A model generated the notes under the pieces. That model saw only the letters and a program-made list of their open reading frames with translations. It was not told the DNA's origin and did no database searches. From positions 1 through 34,740 of the forward strand of contig JBCFAY010000030.1 in NCBI GenBank assembly GCA_038562375.1: a DNA stretch of 34,740 nucleotides, read 5' to 3'. Numbering within the stretch: position 1 is the first letter of the stretch; the number at the start of each line of letters is the position of its first letter. Made by a program: the position numbers and the translations under genes. This stretch comes from JBCFAY01 sp038562375. Its GTDB lineage: Bacteria; Bacillota; Clostridia; Christensenellales; CAG-138. Below, piece by piece: positions 23,617 through 30,422 of the stretch.

Positions 23617-24567
23617 CTACGATACGCCGCGGCTCGCGTCGTCAAACCGCCTCCTGATCTGAAAAACCTGTTCGAGCGCGCCTACGCCCGCCGCCAGCAG
23701 CACGGAGAACGGCAGGAACAGCACGATGGCAAACACGTAGAGCGTCCTTGTGAGAGCGCGGTTCCGGCTCCTCTGCGCGAAGTAGTCCAATAGCGCCACG
23801 CCCTGCAAAGCGAGCGGCAGCATCACCACCATCTGTATCACGTACATCACCGACGCCGCGTAGGAGAACTTTAAAAGCACGATCGCCAGCGCGCCCAACA
23901 GGAGGATCAAGGCGCCCGCCGTAAAGCCCCGGCCAAGTCGCCACCGCTCTAGGCGCGCCATGGGCCTAAGCCGCGCTCCGGCGCGCCGCGCCAAAACGCG
24001 GCAAAGGATCAGGCTCACGCCCGCCGTGGACATGCCCGCGAGCGCTAGACCCGCGATGAGCAGGTCCGGAAGCGTCTTCTCCATCATATCGAAGATCTCA
24101 TTGAACATCTGCCCCGCCGAGCTTTGGGCGACCGCATCCGTAATCATATTCTGCCGTAGGAGCGCGAGCATATCCAAAAGTCCCGCCGCAGGGCCCCGCC
24201 CCTCGAGCACGCCCGGCAGACAGATGATCGCATACAGCGCAACGAAAACCAGCGTGGCCGAAACGACCATAGCGCCGCGATACGACTTCCTGCGTGCGAA
24301 CGCGATCGCGAGGGTCAGCGCCGCCGGCAGATTGAGCGCAAGGATATAGAGAGCGCCTGTCGCGTCGCTCAGGAAGTACCCCGCGAGCGAAAGCGCAACC
24401 ACGGCCGCGGCCGACGACGCCGCGCCCCAGCCCACAGCTAAAAACGCCAGTATGCCCGGCACGACCAGCAGCGCCGGAGGAAAAAGCGCCCCGATAACGC
24501 ACGCGGCGCCGATAAGCGCCCCATAGAGAACGCGGAGCGCGGTGGAAGGAAGCTTGCGCTGATCCAA
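23617..24567 (-). CDS. yybS: YybS-family (DUF2232) membrane protein
   Basis: The 316-residue, very hydrophobic protein has about eight predicted transmembrane segments. It fits the DUF2232/YybS family by composition, length and position immediately upstream of gdpP-rplI-dnaB. Its function is unknown; an S-component-like transport role has been suggested for relatives. The start is a TTG at 24567 with a strong AAGGAGG six bases upstream. It is the first gene of the leftward operon, 33 bases before gdpP. Confidence 0.85.
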   Translation of the reverse strand: MDQRKLPSTALRVLYGALIGAACVIGALFPPALLVVPGILAFLAVGWGAASSAAAVVALSLAGYFLSDATGALYILALNLPAALTLAIAFARRKSYRGAMVVSATLVFVALYAIICLPGVLEGRGPAAGLLDMLALLRQNMITDAVAQSSAGQMFNEIFDMMEKTLPDLLIAGLALAGMSTAGVSLILCRVLARRAGARLRPMARLERWRLGRGFTAGALILLLGALAIVLLKFSYAASVMYVIQMVVMLPLALQGVALLDYFAQRSRNRALTRTLYVFAIVLFLPFSVLLAAGVGALEQVFQIRRRFDDASRGVS

Positions 24568-24612
24568 ACGGGTCCTCCTTTTCGGACGGATGATATATCT
24601 TTATTCATTTCT

Positions 24613-24641
24613 ATTTTACGCGGTCGCGCCGGTAAAGGCAA
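24613..24641 (-). promoter_or_regulatory. Sigma-A promoter of the yybS-gdpP-rplI-dnaB operon
   Basis: On the reverse strand TTGCCT (24641-24636), a 17-base spacer and TAAAAT (24618-24613). It lies about 45 bases before the yybS start. Confidence 0.6.
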
Positions 24642-24957
24642 GCGCCAAGAACGCAGGACGGCGCGGGCAAAAAATCGCCAATTCGGAGCGCATGCGGCTC
24701 GGAGCGGCACGGGGCAAGAGGTACGCGAGCGGAGGAGGCAAGGCGAGCGCGGCAAACGGGGGGCACGGGATTAGGCAAGGAGCGCGGTCCGGAACAAAAG
24801 CGGACGCCGTGACTAAGCGCATCCGCGTCCACGGCGGATCGGCGCGCCGACGGGTTTGTCTGAAAGCGGACGGAACGGCCTTCCATTGCTACCATATATT
24901 ATAGGAAACGTCTTCTTGCGCCTGGATAGGCCAAGCCGCCCCAAAGCAGAATATTGC
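24642..24957. other. Intergenic region between divergent yybS and rpmH, no gene recognised
   Basis: This is a GC-rich stretch of just over 300 bases. No family-like protein frame is present on either strand, and no DnaA box (TTATCCACA type), AT-rich unwinding element or tRNA was seen. In many Firmicutes this position next to rpmH holds dnaA and oriC; here it does not. Confidence 0.5.
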
Positions 24958-24987
24958 TTGACATATCACGGCGCTTTCCGCTATAAT
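24958..24987 (+). promoter_or_regulatory. Sigma-A promoter of the rpmH operon
   Basis: Perfect TTGACA (24958-24963), an 18-base spacer and perfect TATAAT (24982-24987). It is the best promoter in the window and fits ribosomal protein expression. Confidence 0.9.
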
Positions 24988-25061
24988 TACAAATCGACGG
25001 TTAATGTTCGTTCCGAAGGCTACGCTTTCGTGAAATACAAGCGAAATGAGGTGCTTTGTCC

Positions 25062-25196
25062 ATGCTTCGTACTTACCAGCCCAAAAAGCGGCAGCGCAAG
25101 AAAGTCCACGGCTTTCGCCAGCGCATGAAGACCGCCGGCGGCAGAACGGTGCTCGCGCGCAGACGGCTCAAGGGTAGAAAGCGTCTTTCCGCTTAA
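25062..25196 (+). CDS. rpmH: 50S ribosomal protein L34
   Basis: The 44-residue product starts MLRTYQPKKRQRKKVHGFRQ and ends with RRRLKGRKRLSA, the complete and highly basic L34 sequence. GAGGTG lies about 9 bases upstream of the ATG. It heads the rpmH-rnpA-yidD-yidC-jag operon. Confidence 0.98.
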   Translation: MLRTYQPKKRQRKKVHGFRQRMKTAGGRTVLARRRLKGRKRLSA

Positions 25197-25212
25197 TAGG
25201 ATGGCTGCTTTT

Positions 25213-25240
25213 ACGGCAAGCGTTTGCTTGCCGTGCGTTT
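25213..25240 (+). terminator. Hairpin between rpmH and rnpA, possible partial terminator
   Basis: ACGGCAAGC (25213-25221) pairs with GCTTGCCGT (25226-25234) around GTTT and is followed by GCGTTTTC. A leaky terminator here would set the higher L34 to RNase P protein ratio; this is inference. Confidence 0.5.
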
Positions 25241-25345
25241 TCTGTAGGCATCGCGCGCCGATGGCCCGGCAAAGCCAGGCGCACCGCACGCCGAACCGTT
25301 CGGATTTGACCGCCCTTGCCTCGAAGCCATCCCTGGAGAACCGAT

Positions 25346-25699
25346 GTGAAACGCTGTTATTCCCTTAAACGGAACAAGGAGTTCCGTTATGTCTACCGTG
25401 TGGGCAAGTCCGCGGGCAGCCGTCCGATGGTGCTCGTCTACACAAAATCGCGGCTTGCCGAACTTAAGGTTGGCTTTTCGGTAAGCAAGAAAATCGGAAA
25501 CAGCGTGGCGCGCAACCGCGTCAAGCGCAGGATGAAGGAATCATTCCGCCTGATGATTCCATCCATAAAACGAGGGTATCACCTCATTTTTATCGCCAGG
25601 GAACCGGTCGTCCAGGAGGATTTTGCCGGCATCCAAAAAGCCATGCGCCATCTGTTGCTCAAGGCGGAGCTTTATCCTGTGGAACAAAAGCCGCTATGA
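25346..25699 (+). CDS. rnpA: Ribonuclease P protein component
   Basis: RnpA is the protein subunit that helps the RnpB RNA trim 5' leaders of pre-tRNAs. The 117-residue protein has the family motif VGFSVSKKIGNSVARNRVKR with the RNR signature around residues 55-65. The start is a GTG at 25346 with GGAG about 7 bases upstream; an in-frame TTG at 25316 would only add unconserved residues. Its stop overlaps the yidD start. Confidence 0.95.
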   Translation: MKRCYSLKRNKEFRYVYRVGKSAGSRPMVLVYTKSRLAELKVGFSVSKKIGNSVARNRVKRRMKESFRLMIPSIKRGYHLIFIAREPVVQEDFAGIQKAMRHLLLKAELYPVEQKPL

Positions 25700-25905
25700 A
25701 AAAAGCGCTTCTTTTCCTGATCCGCGGTTATCAACGCCATATTTCACCCGCTTTGGGCCCGCACTGCCGCTTCGTGCCAACCTGCTCCGAATACGCGCTG
25801 TTGGCCATCGGCAAGTACGGCGCGTTTAAGGGCGCGTGGCTGGCGTTTAAACGTATTTTACGCTGCAACCCGTTTTTTCACGGCGGCTACGACCCCGTAC
25901 CGTAA
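25696..25905 (+). CDS. yidD: Membrane protein insertion efficiency factor YidD
   Basis: The 69-residue protein has the YidD pattern: an N-terminal amphipathic helix (KKALLFLIRGYQRHISP), then CRFVPTCSEYA, and C-terminal RCNPFFHGGYDPVP. It acts at the inner face of the membrane near YidC. It overlaps rnpA by 4 bases (ATGA). Confidence 0.96.
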   Translation: MKKALLFLIRGYQRHISPALGPHCRFVPTCSEYALLAIGKYGAFKGAWLAFKRILRCNPFFHGGYDPVP

Positions 25906-26057
25906 AGAGAATCGAATCCATACGGTTTAAAGGGCAGAGGACACGCCATCGCGGTGTTATCGGTACTCGCCGTATGGACCTATTCCGACCGACGATGACG
26001 ATGAACTGCGCCGAATTTGCGGCTTTGAGGCGTACGGGTTTGACTCCCTTTACCTTA
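25904..26057 (+). repeat. Inverted-arm element, copy B
   Basis: The left arm TAAAGAGAATCGAATCC (25904-25920) is complementary to the right arm within 26036-26057 (GGGTTTGACTCCCTTTACCTTA cut after 17 bases) at 15 of 17 positions counting G-T pairs. About 115 bases lie between the arms. The arms match those of the compact copy at 28199-28245. The element fills the gap between yidD and yidC, ending shortly before the yidC ribosome binding site. Confidence 0.5.
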
Positions 26058-26080
26058 ACTACGAAAGCGAGGAACCTGAT

Positions 26081-27010
26081 TTGCAAGGTGATTTTTTCCT
26101 GACCACCTGGTTTTTCGAGGGCATGAAATGGGTGTATTACAACATTGCAGGCTCTCATATCGTGATCACCATCGTGATCTGCACGATCCTTCTTAAGCTG
26201 ATCACCGTCTTCTCCGACATCAAGTCGCGGCAGTACAGCATGAAGATGGCCGTGGTACAGCCCGAGATCCAACGCATCCAAAAGAAATATAAGGATAACC
26301 CCAAAAAGGCCCAGGAAGAACAAAGCAAGCTGATGAAGCGCGAGGGCGTGAGCATGCTCGGCGGATGTCTGCCGATGCTGGTCATGATGCCCCTGTTCTT
26401 CTGCTTTATCGCGGCGTTCCGCTTCTGGGGCCACGAGCAAATGGTGCGCGTGCTCTTGGAGCTCTCGGAGACCGGGCACTCCACGCTGTTCGATTCGTTC
26501 CGTTTTTTATGGGTCGCCAATATCTGGCAGCCCGATAACGGCACGGTCAGCGTCGTGATGAACGCGCAGACCTTCCTCGCGAACGCCGAGATTCCGAAGC
26601 TCCTGTTCTTCCAGCAGAATCCCGCCGCGCTCGAAGCGTTTAAGAACCTGGGCTTCATCATTGCCGATCCCCAGAACATCCCCGCGGAGGCCATCGCCAA
26701 GTACAACGAGCTGGTCGCGCCCCTCATCGCGCAGTACCAGGGCTACAGCAACGGCTGGTTCATACTGCCGGTGCTCTCTGCTGGCGTGAACTTCCTCTCG
26801 CAGTGGATCCTGTCCAAGAGCCAGCCCGCGACGCCGAACAACAACAGCAAGATGATGCTCTATCTCTTCCCGGCGATGAGCTTTTTCTTCTGCCTTTCGG
26901 CCAACGCGGCGTTCGCGGTATATTGGGTCATGAGCGGCTTGACCACGCTCGCGACACAGCTGATACTGAACAAAAAGTTCCCTCGCCCTGTAGTTGAGGT
27001 GGAAAAATGA
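26081..27010 (+). CDS. yidC: Membrane protein insertase YidC (Oxa1 family)
   Basis: YidC/SpoIIIJ inserts membrane proteins and supports sporulation signalling. The 309-residue protein has an early hydrophobic helix and a large 60KD_IMP domain. That domain starts at SHIVITIVICTILLKL, continues with a charged cytoplasmic hairpin (QPEIQRIQKKYKDNPKKAQEE), and has further membrane segments near 95-112, 222-238 and 257-292. There is no lipobox, unlike Bacillus SpoIIIJ. The start is a TTG at 26081 with GAGGA 8 bases upstream; the next ATG (26123) would remove the first conserved residues. About 100 residues between transmembrane segments 2 and 3 form a longer loop than in short Firmicutes YidC. It overlaps jag by 4 bases. 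Confidence 0.93.
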   Translation: MQGDFFLTTWFFEGMKWVYYNIAGSHIVITIVICTILLKLITVFSDIKSRQYSMKMAVVQPEIQRIQKKYKDNPKKAQEEQSKLMKREGVSMLGGCLPMLVMMPLFFCFIAAFRFWGHEQMVRVLLELSETGHSTLFDSFRFLWVANIWQPDNGTVSVVMNAQTFLANAEIPKLLFFQQNPAALEAFKNLGFIIADPQNIPAEAIAKYNELVAPLIAQYQGYSNGWFILPVLSAGVNFLSQWILSKSQPATPNNNSKMMLYLFPAMSFFFCLSANAAFAVYWVMSGLTTLATQLILNKKFPRPVVEVEK

Positions 27011-28023
27011 GTATGCGATCCATGGAGTTTTCCGGCAAGTCCATCGACGAGGCGATTTTCGTCGGCCTCCAGCAGATGGAGATCGCCATCGATGAAGTCG
27101 ATATCGAGATCATTCAGAACGAGACGAAGGGCGTTTTCGGCATCGGCTCCAAGCCGGCCATCGTTCGCCTGACCGAGAAGCCGCCCGAATCCATCCTGCA
27201 CGAAACGCAGATCCTCGCCGCCGAACCGGATGGCCGTGCGGAAGCCTCCGGCCAAAGGGAGTCCCGGCAGCGGGACAGCCGCCCGCAGCGTCCGCAGCGC
27301 GAATCCCGCGAGGTTCGCGAGCCGCGCGAGGCAAGGGACCCCCGGGAAGCCCGCCCCGTGCAGCCACAGACGCAGCGCGAGATACGCGAGGGCAAGGGCC
27401 AGCGCGAAAACAGGCTCGCGCGGGAAGCGGCGCAGCATAACGCTTCCTCGGGTCAGCGGGAGCGCGAACCCGGCGCAAGGGAACGCGATTCCGGCGCGCA
27501 GCGCCAGCGCGGGCAGTTCAATCATGACGCTTCGCAGCAAGCGCCCAAGATCGAATACAGCGGCGAACTCGCAAAAAACAACAACGCCGCGATATTCCTC
27601 TCCGGCCTGCTCGAGCGCATGGGCGTCGAAGCGGCGGTGCTCGCGGCACAGCAGGAAGGCGCGCTCCGCCTTCGGATCGACAGCACCTCGATGGGCGTGC
27701 TCATCGGCCATCGGGGCGAGACGCTCGACGCCATGCAGTATCTGACGTCCCTGGTCCTCAACCGCAACCACAAGGACGAAAGCTACACGCGCGTGACGCT
27801 CGACACCGAGGATTATCGCGACAAACGCGAGGAGACGCTCCGGCGGCTCGCCCGCAAGCTCGCGTCCCAGGTGAAGGCGAGCGGCAAGCCGCTTTCGCTC
27901 GAGCCGATGAACCCCTACGAGCGCAGGGTGCTGCACGCTTCGCTCCAGAGCAATCCCTACGTCACGACCCATTCCGAGGGCGAGGAGCCGAACCGGCACG
28001 TCGTGATCGCTCCAAAAAAATAG
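27007..28023 (+). CDS. khpB: RNA-binding protein KhpB (Jag) with a long Arg-rich linker
   Basis: KhpB/Jag is an RNA-binding protein linked to cell elongation. The Jag-N domain covers residues 1-55 (MEFSGKSIDEAIFVGL to TKGVFGIGSKPAIVRL). A low-complexity linker of about 120 residues (60-180) is rich in Arg, Glu, Gln and Pro with RE, RQ, PRE repeats. A KH domain (about 190-260, with STSMGVLIGHRGETLDAMQYL-like core) and an R3H domain (about 265-330, ERRVLHASL) follow. At 338 residues it is much longer than the roughly 210 of Bacillus Jag, entirely because of the linker. GAGGTGG precedes the ATG, which overlaps yidC. Confidence 0.95.
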   Translation: MSMRSMEFSGKSIDEAIFVGLQQMEIAIDEVDIEIIQNETKGVFGIGSKPAIVRLTEKPPESILHETQILAAEPDGRAEASGQRESRQRDSRPQRPQRESREVREPREARDPREARPVQPQTQREIREGKGQRENRLAREAAQHNASSGQREREPGARERDSGAQRQRGQFNHDASQQAPKIEYSGELAKNNNAAIFLSGLLERMGVEAAVLAAQQEGALRLRIDSTSMGVLIGHRGETLDAMQYLTSLVLNRNHKDESYTRVTLDTEDYRDKREETLRRLARKLASQVKASGKPLSLEPMNPYERRVLHASLQSNPYVTTHSEGEEPNRHVVIAPKK

Positions 28024-28038
28024 CAAACATCCAAAAAG

Positions 28039-28065
28039 GCGTCTCCTTCCGGAGACGCTCTTTTT
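28039..28065 (+). terminator. Intrinsic terminator of the rpmH-jag operon
   Basis: GCGTCTCC (28039-28046) pairs with GGAGACGC (28051-28058) around TTCC and is followed by TCTTTTT. Confidence 0.9.
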
Positions 28066-28198
28066 ATCGATAACCCACCATATGCTGCCGCATATATTTG
28101 TTGCGAACAAAGCACCCGCGGCCGCATGCCGTGCTGCCGACGCCCGCCGCAGCGTCCTATTTCCAAAAAAGAGAGTCTGTGCAGGAAGGCCGAACGCT

Positions 28199-28245
28199 TA
28201 AGGCAAAGGGAATCGAACCGCATGGGTTCGACTCCCTTTACCTTA
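28199..28245. repeat. Inverted-arm element, copy A (compact hairpin)
   Basis: The left arm (28199-28219, TAAGGCAAAGGGAATCGAAC plus C) pairs with the right arm (28225-28245) at 19 of 21 positions around loop GCATG. The right arm overlaps the stop codon of the yeiH-type gene. There is no T tract on either side, so it is not a typical terminator. The 28066-28198 stretch holds two small hairpins (28080-28095 and 28097-28111) and no gene. Confidence 0.65.
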
Positions 28246-29232
28246 CGGCAGAAGGAAATACTGCACGGCGAGCGAGGTCAGGGACAGGACGATCCAGCAG
28301 ATCATCCCCAGGAGCACCGGCTTGCCGCCTTTTTTGACGAGTTTTACGATGTTTGTGTTCAGGCCGATCGCCGCCATGGCCATGACGATGACGAATTTAC
28401 CGATCTGCGCGAGGGTTTTTCCGACCTCGACCGGCATAGGGACGAACGTCCTTACGACCGAGGCGGCCAAAAACCCGAGCACGAACCAGGGGAAGATCTT
28501 GACCATCGAGTAGCCGCCGCCCTGCGATTGTGCCGATTTTTTCGACGTGTAGAGGGCGAGGGCGAACGTCACCGGGACGATCATCAAAGTCCTCGTCAGC
28601 TTCACGATGACCGCAAGGTCGCCCGCCGCGCCGCTGTAGGTATACCCGGCCGCCACGACGGACGACGTATCGTTCACGGCGGTGCCCGCCCACAGCCCGA
28701 AGCTGTGGTCGCTCATCCCCAAAAGATGCCCTAAGACCGGGAAAATAAACGCCGCGAGCACGTTGAAAAAGAAAATGGTCGAGATCGAATGCGCGACTTC
28801 CTCATCGCTCGCATGTACGACAGGCGCAGCCGCCGCGATGGCGGACCCGCCGCAGATCGCGGTGCCGACGCCGATCAGCACGCCGGTTTTGCCTTCGATC
28901 TTCAGGAGCTTTCCCGCGATAAACGCGGTCAAAAACGCCGCCGTCAGCGTAAAGCACATTAGTATCAGCGTTTCGGAACCGACCTTGAAGATACTGTAGA
29001 GGTTCATATCGAACCCGAGCAGTATGATCGAATACTGCAAAAGCTTCTTGGAGGTGTATTTGATGCCGCTTTCAAGCCGGGAGGGCCTCTTCCAAAACGC
29101 GGCAGCCATGCCGAAGAGGATGCCTAAAACCGGGCTCCCGGCGACCGGAAACGCTTTGCCGAGCAGCCACGCGGGAACCGCCAAAAGCGCGGCCAGCGCG
29201 ATACCGGGCAGGTTGTTTTTCACTTGATCCAA
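28243..29232 (-). CDS. YeiH-family putative exporter (UPF0324)
   Basis: The 329-residue protein has about ten hydrophobic segments. It carries the family motifs GIKYTSKKLLQYSIILLGF, GVGTAICGGSAIAA and GLWAGTAVNDTSSVVAAG. YeiH proteins are annotated as putative sulfate/sulfonate exporters, but the substrate is not proven. The start is a TTG at 29232 with GGAGG about 8 bases upstream. It is divergent from a LysR-type gene, the same arrangement as yeiH-yeiE in enterobacteria, so that regulator probably controls it. Confidence 0.9.
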   Translation of the reverse strand: MDQVKNNLPGIALAALLAVPAWLLGKAFPVAGSPVLGILFGMAAAFWKRPSRLESGIKYTSKKLLQYSIILLGFDMNLYSIFKVGSETLILMCFTLTAAFLTAFIAGKLLKIEGKTGVLIGVGTAICGGSAIAAAAPVVHASDEEVAHSISTIFFFNVLAAFIFPVLGHLLGMSDHSFGLWAGTAVNDTSSVVAAGYTYSGAAGDLAVIVKLTRTLMIVPVTFALALYTSKKSAQSQGGGYSMVKIFPWFVLGFLAASVVRTFVPMPVEVGKTLAQIGKFVIVMAMAAIGLNTNIVKLVKKGGKPVLLGMICWIVLSLTSLAVQYFLLP

Positions 29233-29263
29233 TGCAATCGCCTCCTCTTACTTCCCCTTAGTC

Positions 29264-29292
29264 AGTATAGCGATTGACAATAAATAAGTAAA
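29264..29292 (-). promoter_or_regulatory. yeiH-type gene promoter within an AT-rich dyad region
   Basis: On the reverse strand TTTACT (29292-29287), a 17-base spacer and TATACT (29269-29264). The opposite strand carries TTGACA at 29274-29279 pointing to the lysR gene, so the divergent promoters overlap. AATAAATA (29279-29287) and its inverse ATTTATT further right frame the region, as expected for LysR-type operators. Confidence 0.6.
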
Positions 29293-29350
29293 ATATTATT
29301 ATCTTATCAATTCAATTATTTATTACTAATGTATTTGGAGGGACCGCGCC

Positions 29351-30247
29351 TTGACGCTCCGGCACTTTAAAATATTCGTCACCGTCTGCGACACCCTGAA
29401 TATGACGGAGGCGGCAAAGGCGCTGTTCATCTCGCAGTCCGCCATCAGCCAGGCGGTCTCCGAGCTTGAGGGCTATTACGACGCGCGCCTGTTCGAACGG
29501 CTTTCGCGCAAGCTCTATCTGACGCAGGCTGGGGAAAAGCTCTTGAGTTACGCGCGGCATATGCTGCGCATGAGCGCGGATATCCAAAAGGATATGAAGG
29601 CGCTGCTGCAGAGCGGTTCGCTTCGGCTGGGCGCGAGCGTAACGATCGGCGCGAGCGTGCTGCCGCGGCTCGTCGGGGCGTTTAAAGCAACCCATCCCGA
29701 TACGGAGATCTCGGTGATCGAGGACAATACCGAACAGATCGAAAAACAGCTGCTCGGCGACAGGACCGATTTCGGGCTCGTAGAGGGCGAAATTATTTCC
29801 CGGGACATTATGTGCAGCCCTTTCATGGAGGACGAGCTGACGCTTGTCTGCGCGAGCGCGCACCGGTTCGCCGGACTTTCCGCCGTAAAACCGCAAGAAC
29901 TTGAAAAGGAGGAGTTCATCGTCCGCGAGAGGGGAAGCGGAACCAGAAAGACGTTTGAGAGCGTGATGACCGCCCATAACCTTGCCTGGAAGGAAAGCTG
30001 GACCTGCAACAACGCCGATACGATCAAGGCAGCGGTGAGCGCGGGCCTCGGCGTTTCGGTGATATCGAAACTCGCCGTGGCGAAAGAGGTCCGGGACGGG
30101 GCGCTCGTCGCCGTGCCCGTCGAAGGGATTCGGTTTGAGCGGACGTTCAAAATCGCCTATCATAAAAACAAGTTTTTGACCGCGCAGATGAAGGATTTTT
30201 TCGATCTGTGTATAAATGCTGCCGTCTTCCCTGAAGGAACGCGGTAA
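29351..30247 (+). CDS. LysR-family transcriptional regulator
   Basis: The 298-residue protein has an N-terminal winged helix-turn-helix (residues 2-60, MTEAAKALFISQSAISQAVSELE) and a LysR substrate-binding domain (about 88-290, LRLGASVTIGASVLPRLVGAF). It resembles the CysB/YeiE-like branch. The start is a TTG at 29351 with GGAGGG about 8 bases upstream. It lies 118 bases from the divergent yeiH-type gene, its likely target; autoregulation is probable from the overlapping promoters. Confidence 0.92.
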   Translation: MTLRHFKIFVTVCDTLNMTEAAKALFISQSAISQAVSELEGYYDARLFERLSRKLYLTQAGEKLLSYARHMLRMSADIQKDMKALLQSGSLRLGASVTIGASVLPRLVGAFKATHPDTEISVIEDNTEQIEKQLLGDRTDFGLVEGEIISRDIMCSPFMEDELTLVCASAHRFAGLSAVKPQELEKEEFIVRERGSGTRKTFESVMTAHNLAWKESWTCNNADTIKAAVSAGLGVSVISKLAVAKEVRDGALVAVPVEGIRFERTFKIAYHKNKFLTAQMKDFFDLCINAAVFPEGTR

Positions 30248-30300
30248 ACCGCCTGTCGACCCGTTGTCCGCACGCCGTGTTTTGCGCCCTGGTTTGGCAA

Positions 30301-30330
30301 TTGGCGCGTGTTTCACCGTAATGTTAAAAT
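30301..30330 (+). promoter_or_regulatory. Tentative clpB promoter
   Basis: TTGGCG (30301-30306), an 18-base spacer and TAAAAT (30325-30330). A second -10-like TACAAT lies at 30360-30365 without a good -35. No CIRCE element or CtsR heptad repeat was seen in 30248-30422, so heat-shock control by those repressors is not supported. Confidence 0.35.
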
Positions 30331-30422
30331 CCGGATAGGATTTCTTCACAAAATTGGTTTACAATATGAAATCATAAGGTTTTTTTGATCCCCCAAGAGT
30401 CCACGCACAAGGAGGTGCGATT

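Noticed and set aside
22105..23793. Long rightward frame (562 codons) opposite gdpP
   Set aside because: High-GC antisense shadow with no family features; gdpP has all expected domains.
24568..25061. Possible oriC next to rpmH
   Set aside because: No DnaA boxes, no AT-rich unwinding region and no dnaA gene were seen.
28080..28111. Third copy of the two-hairpin element after jag
   Set aside because: Two small hairpins are adjacent here, but the spacer and outer conserved bases of the element are missing; similarity is too weak.
30248..30422. CIRCE or CtsR operator upstream of clpB
   Set aside because: Neither the TTAGCACTC inverted repeat nor the GGTCAAA heptads are present.
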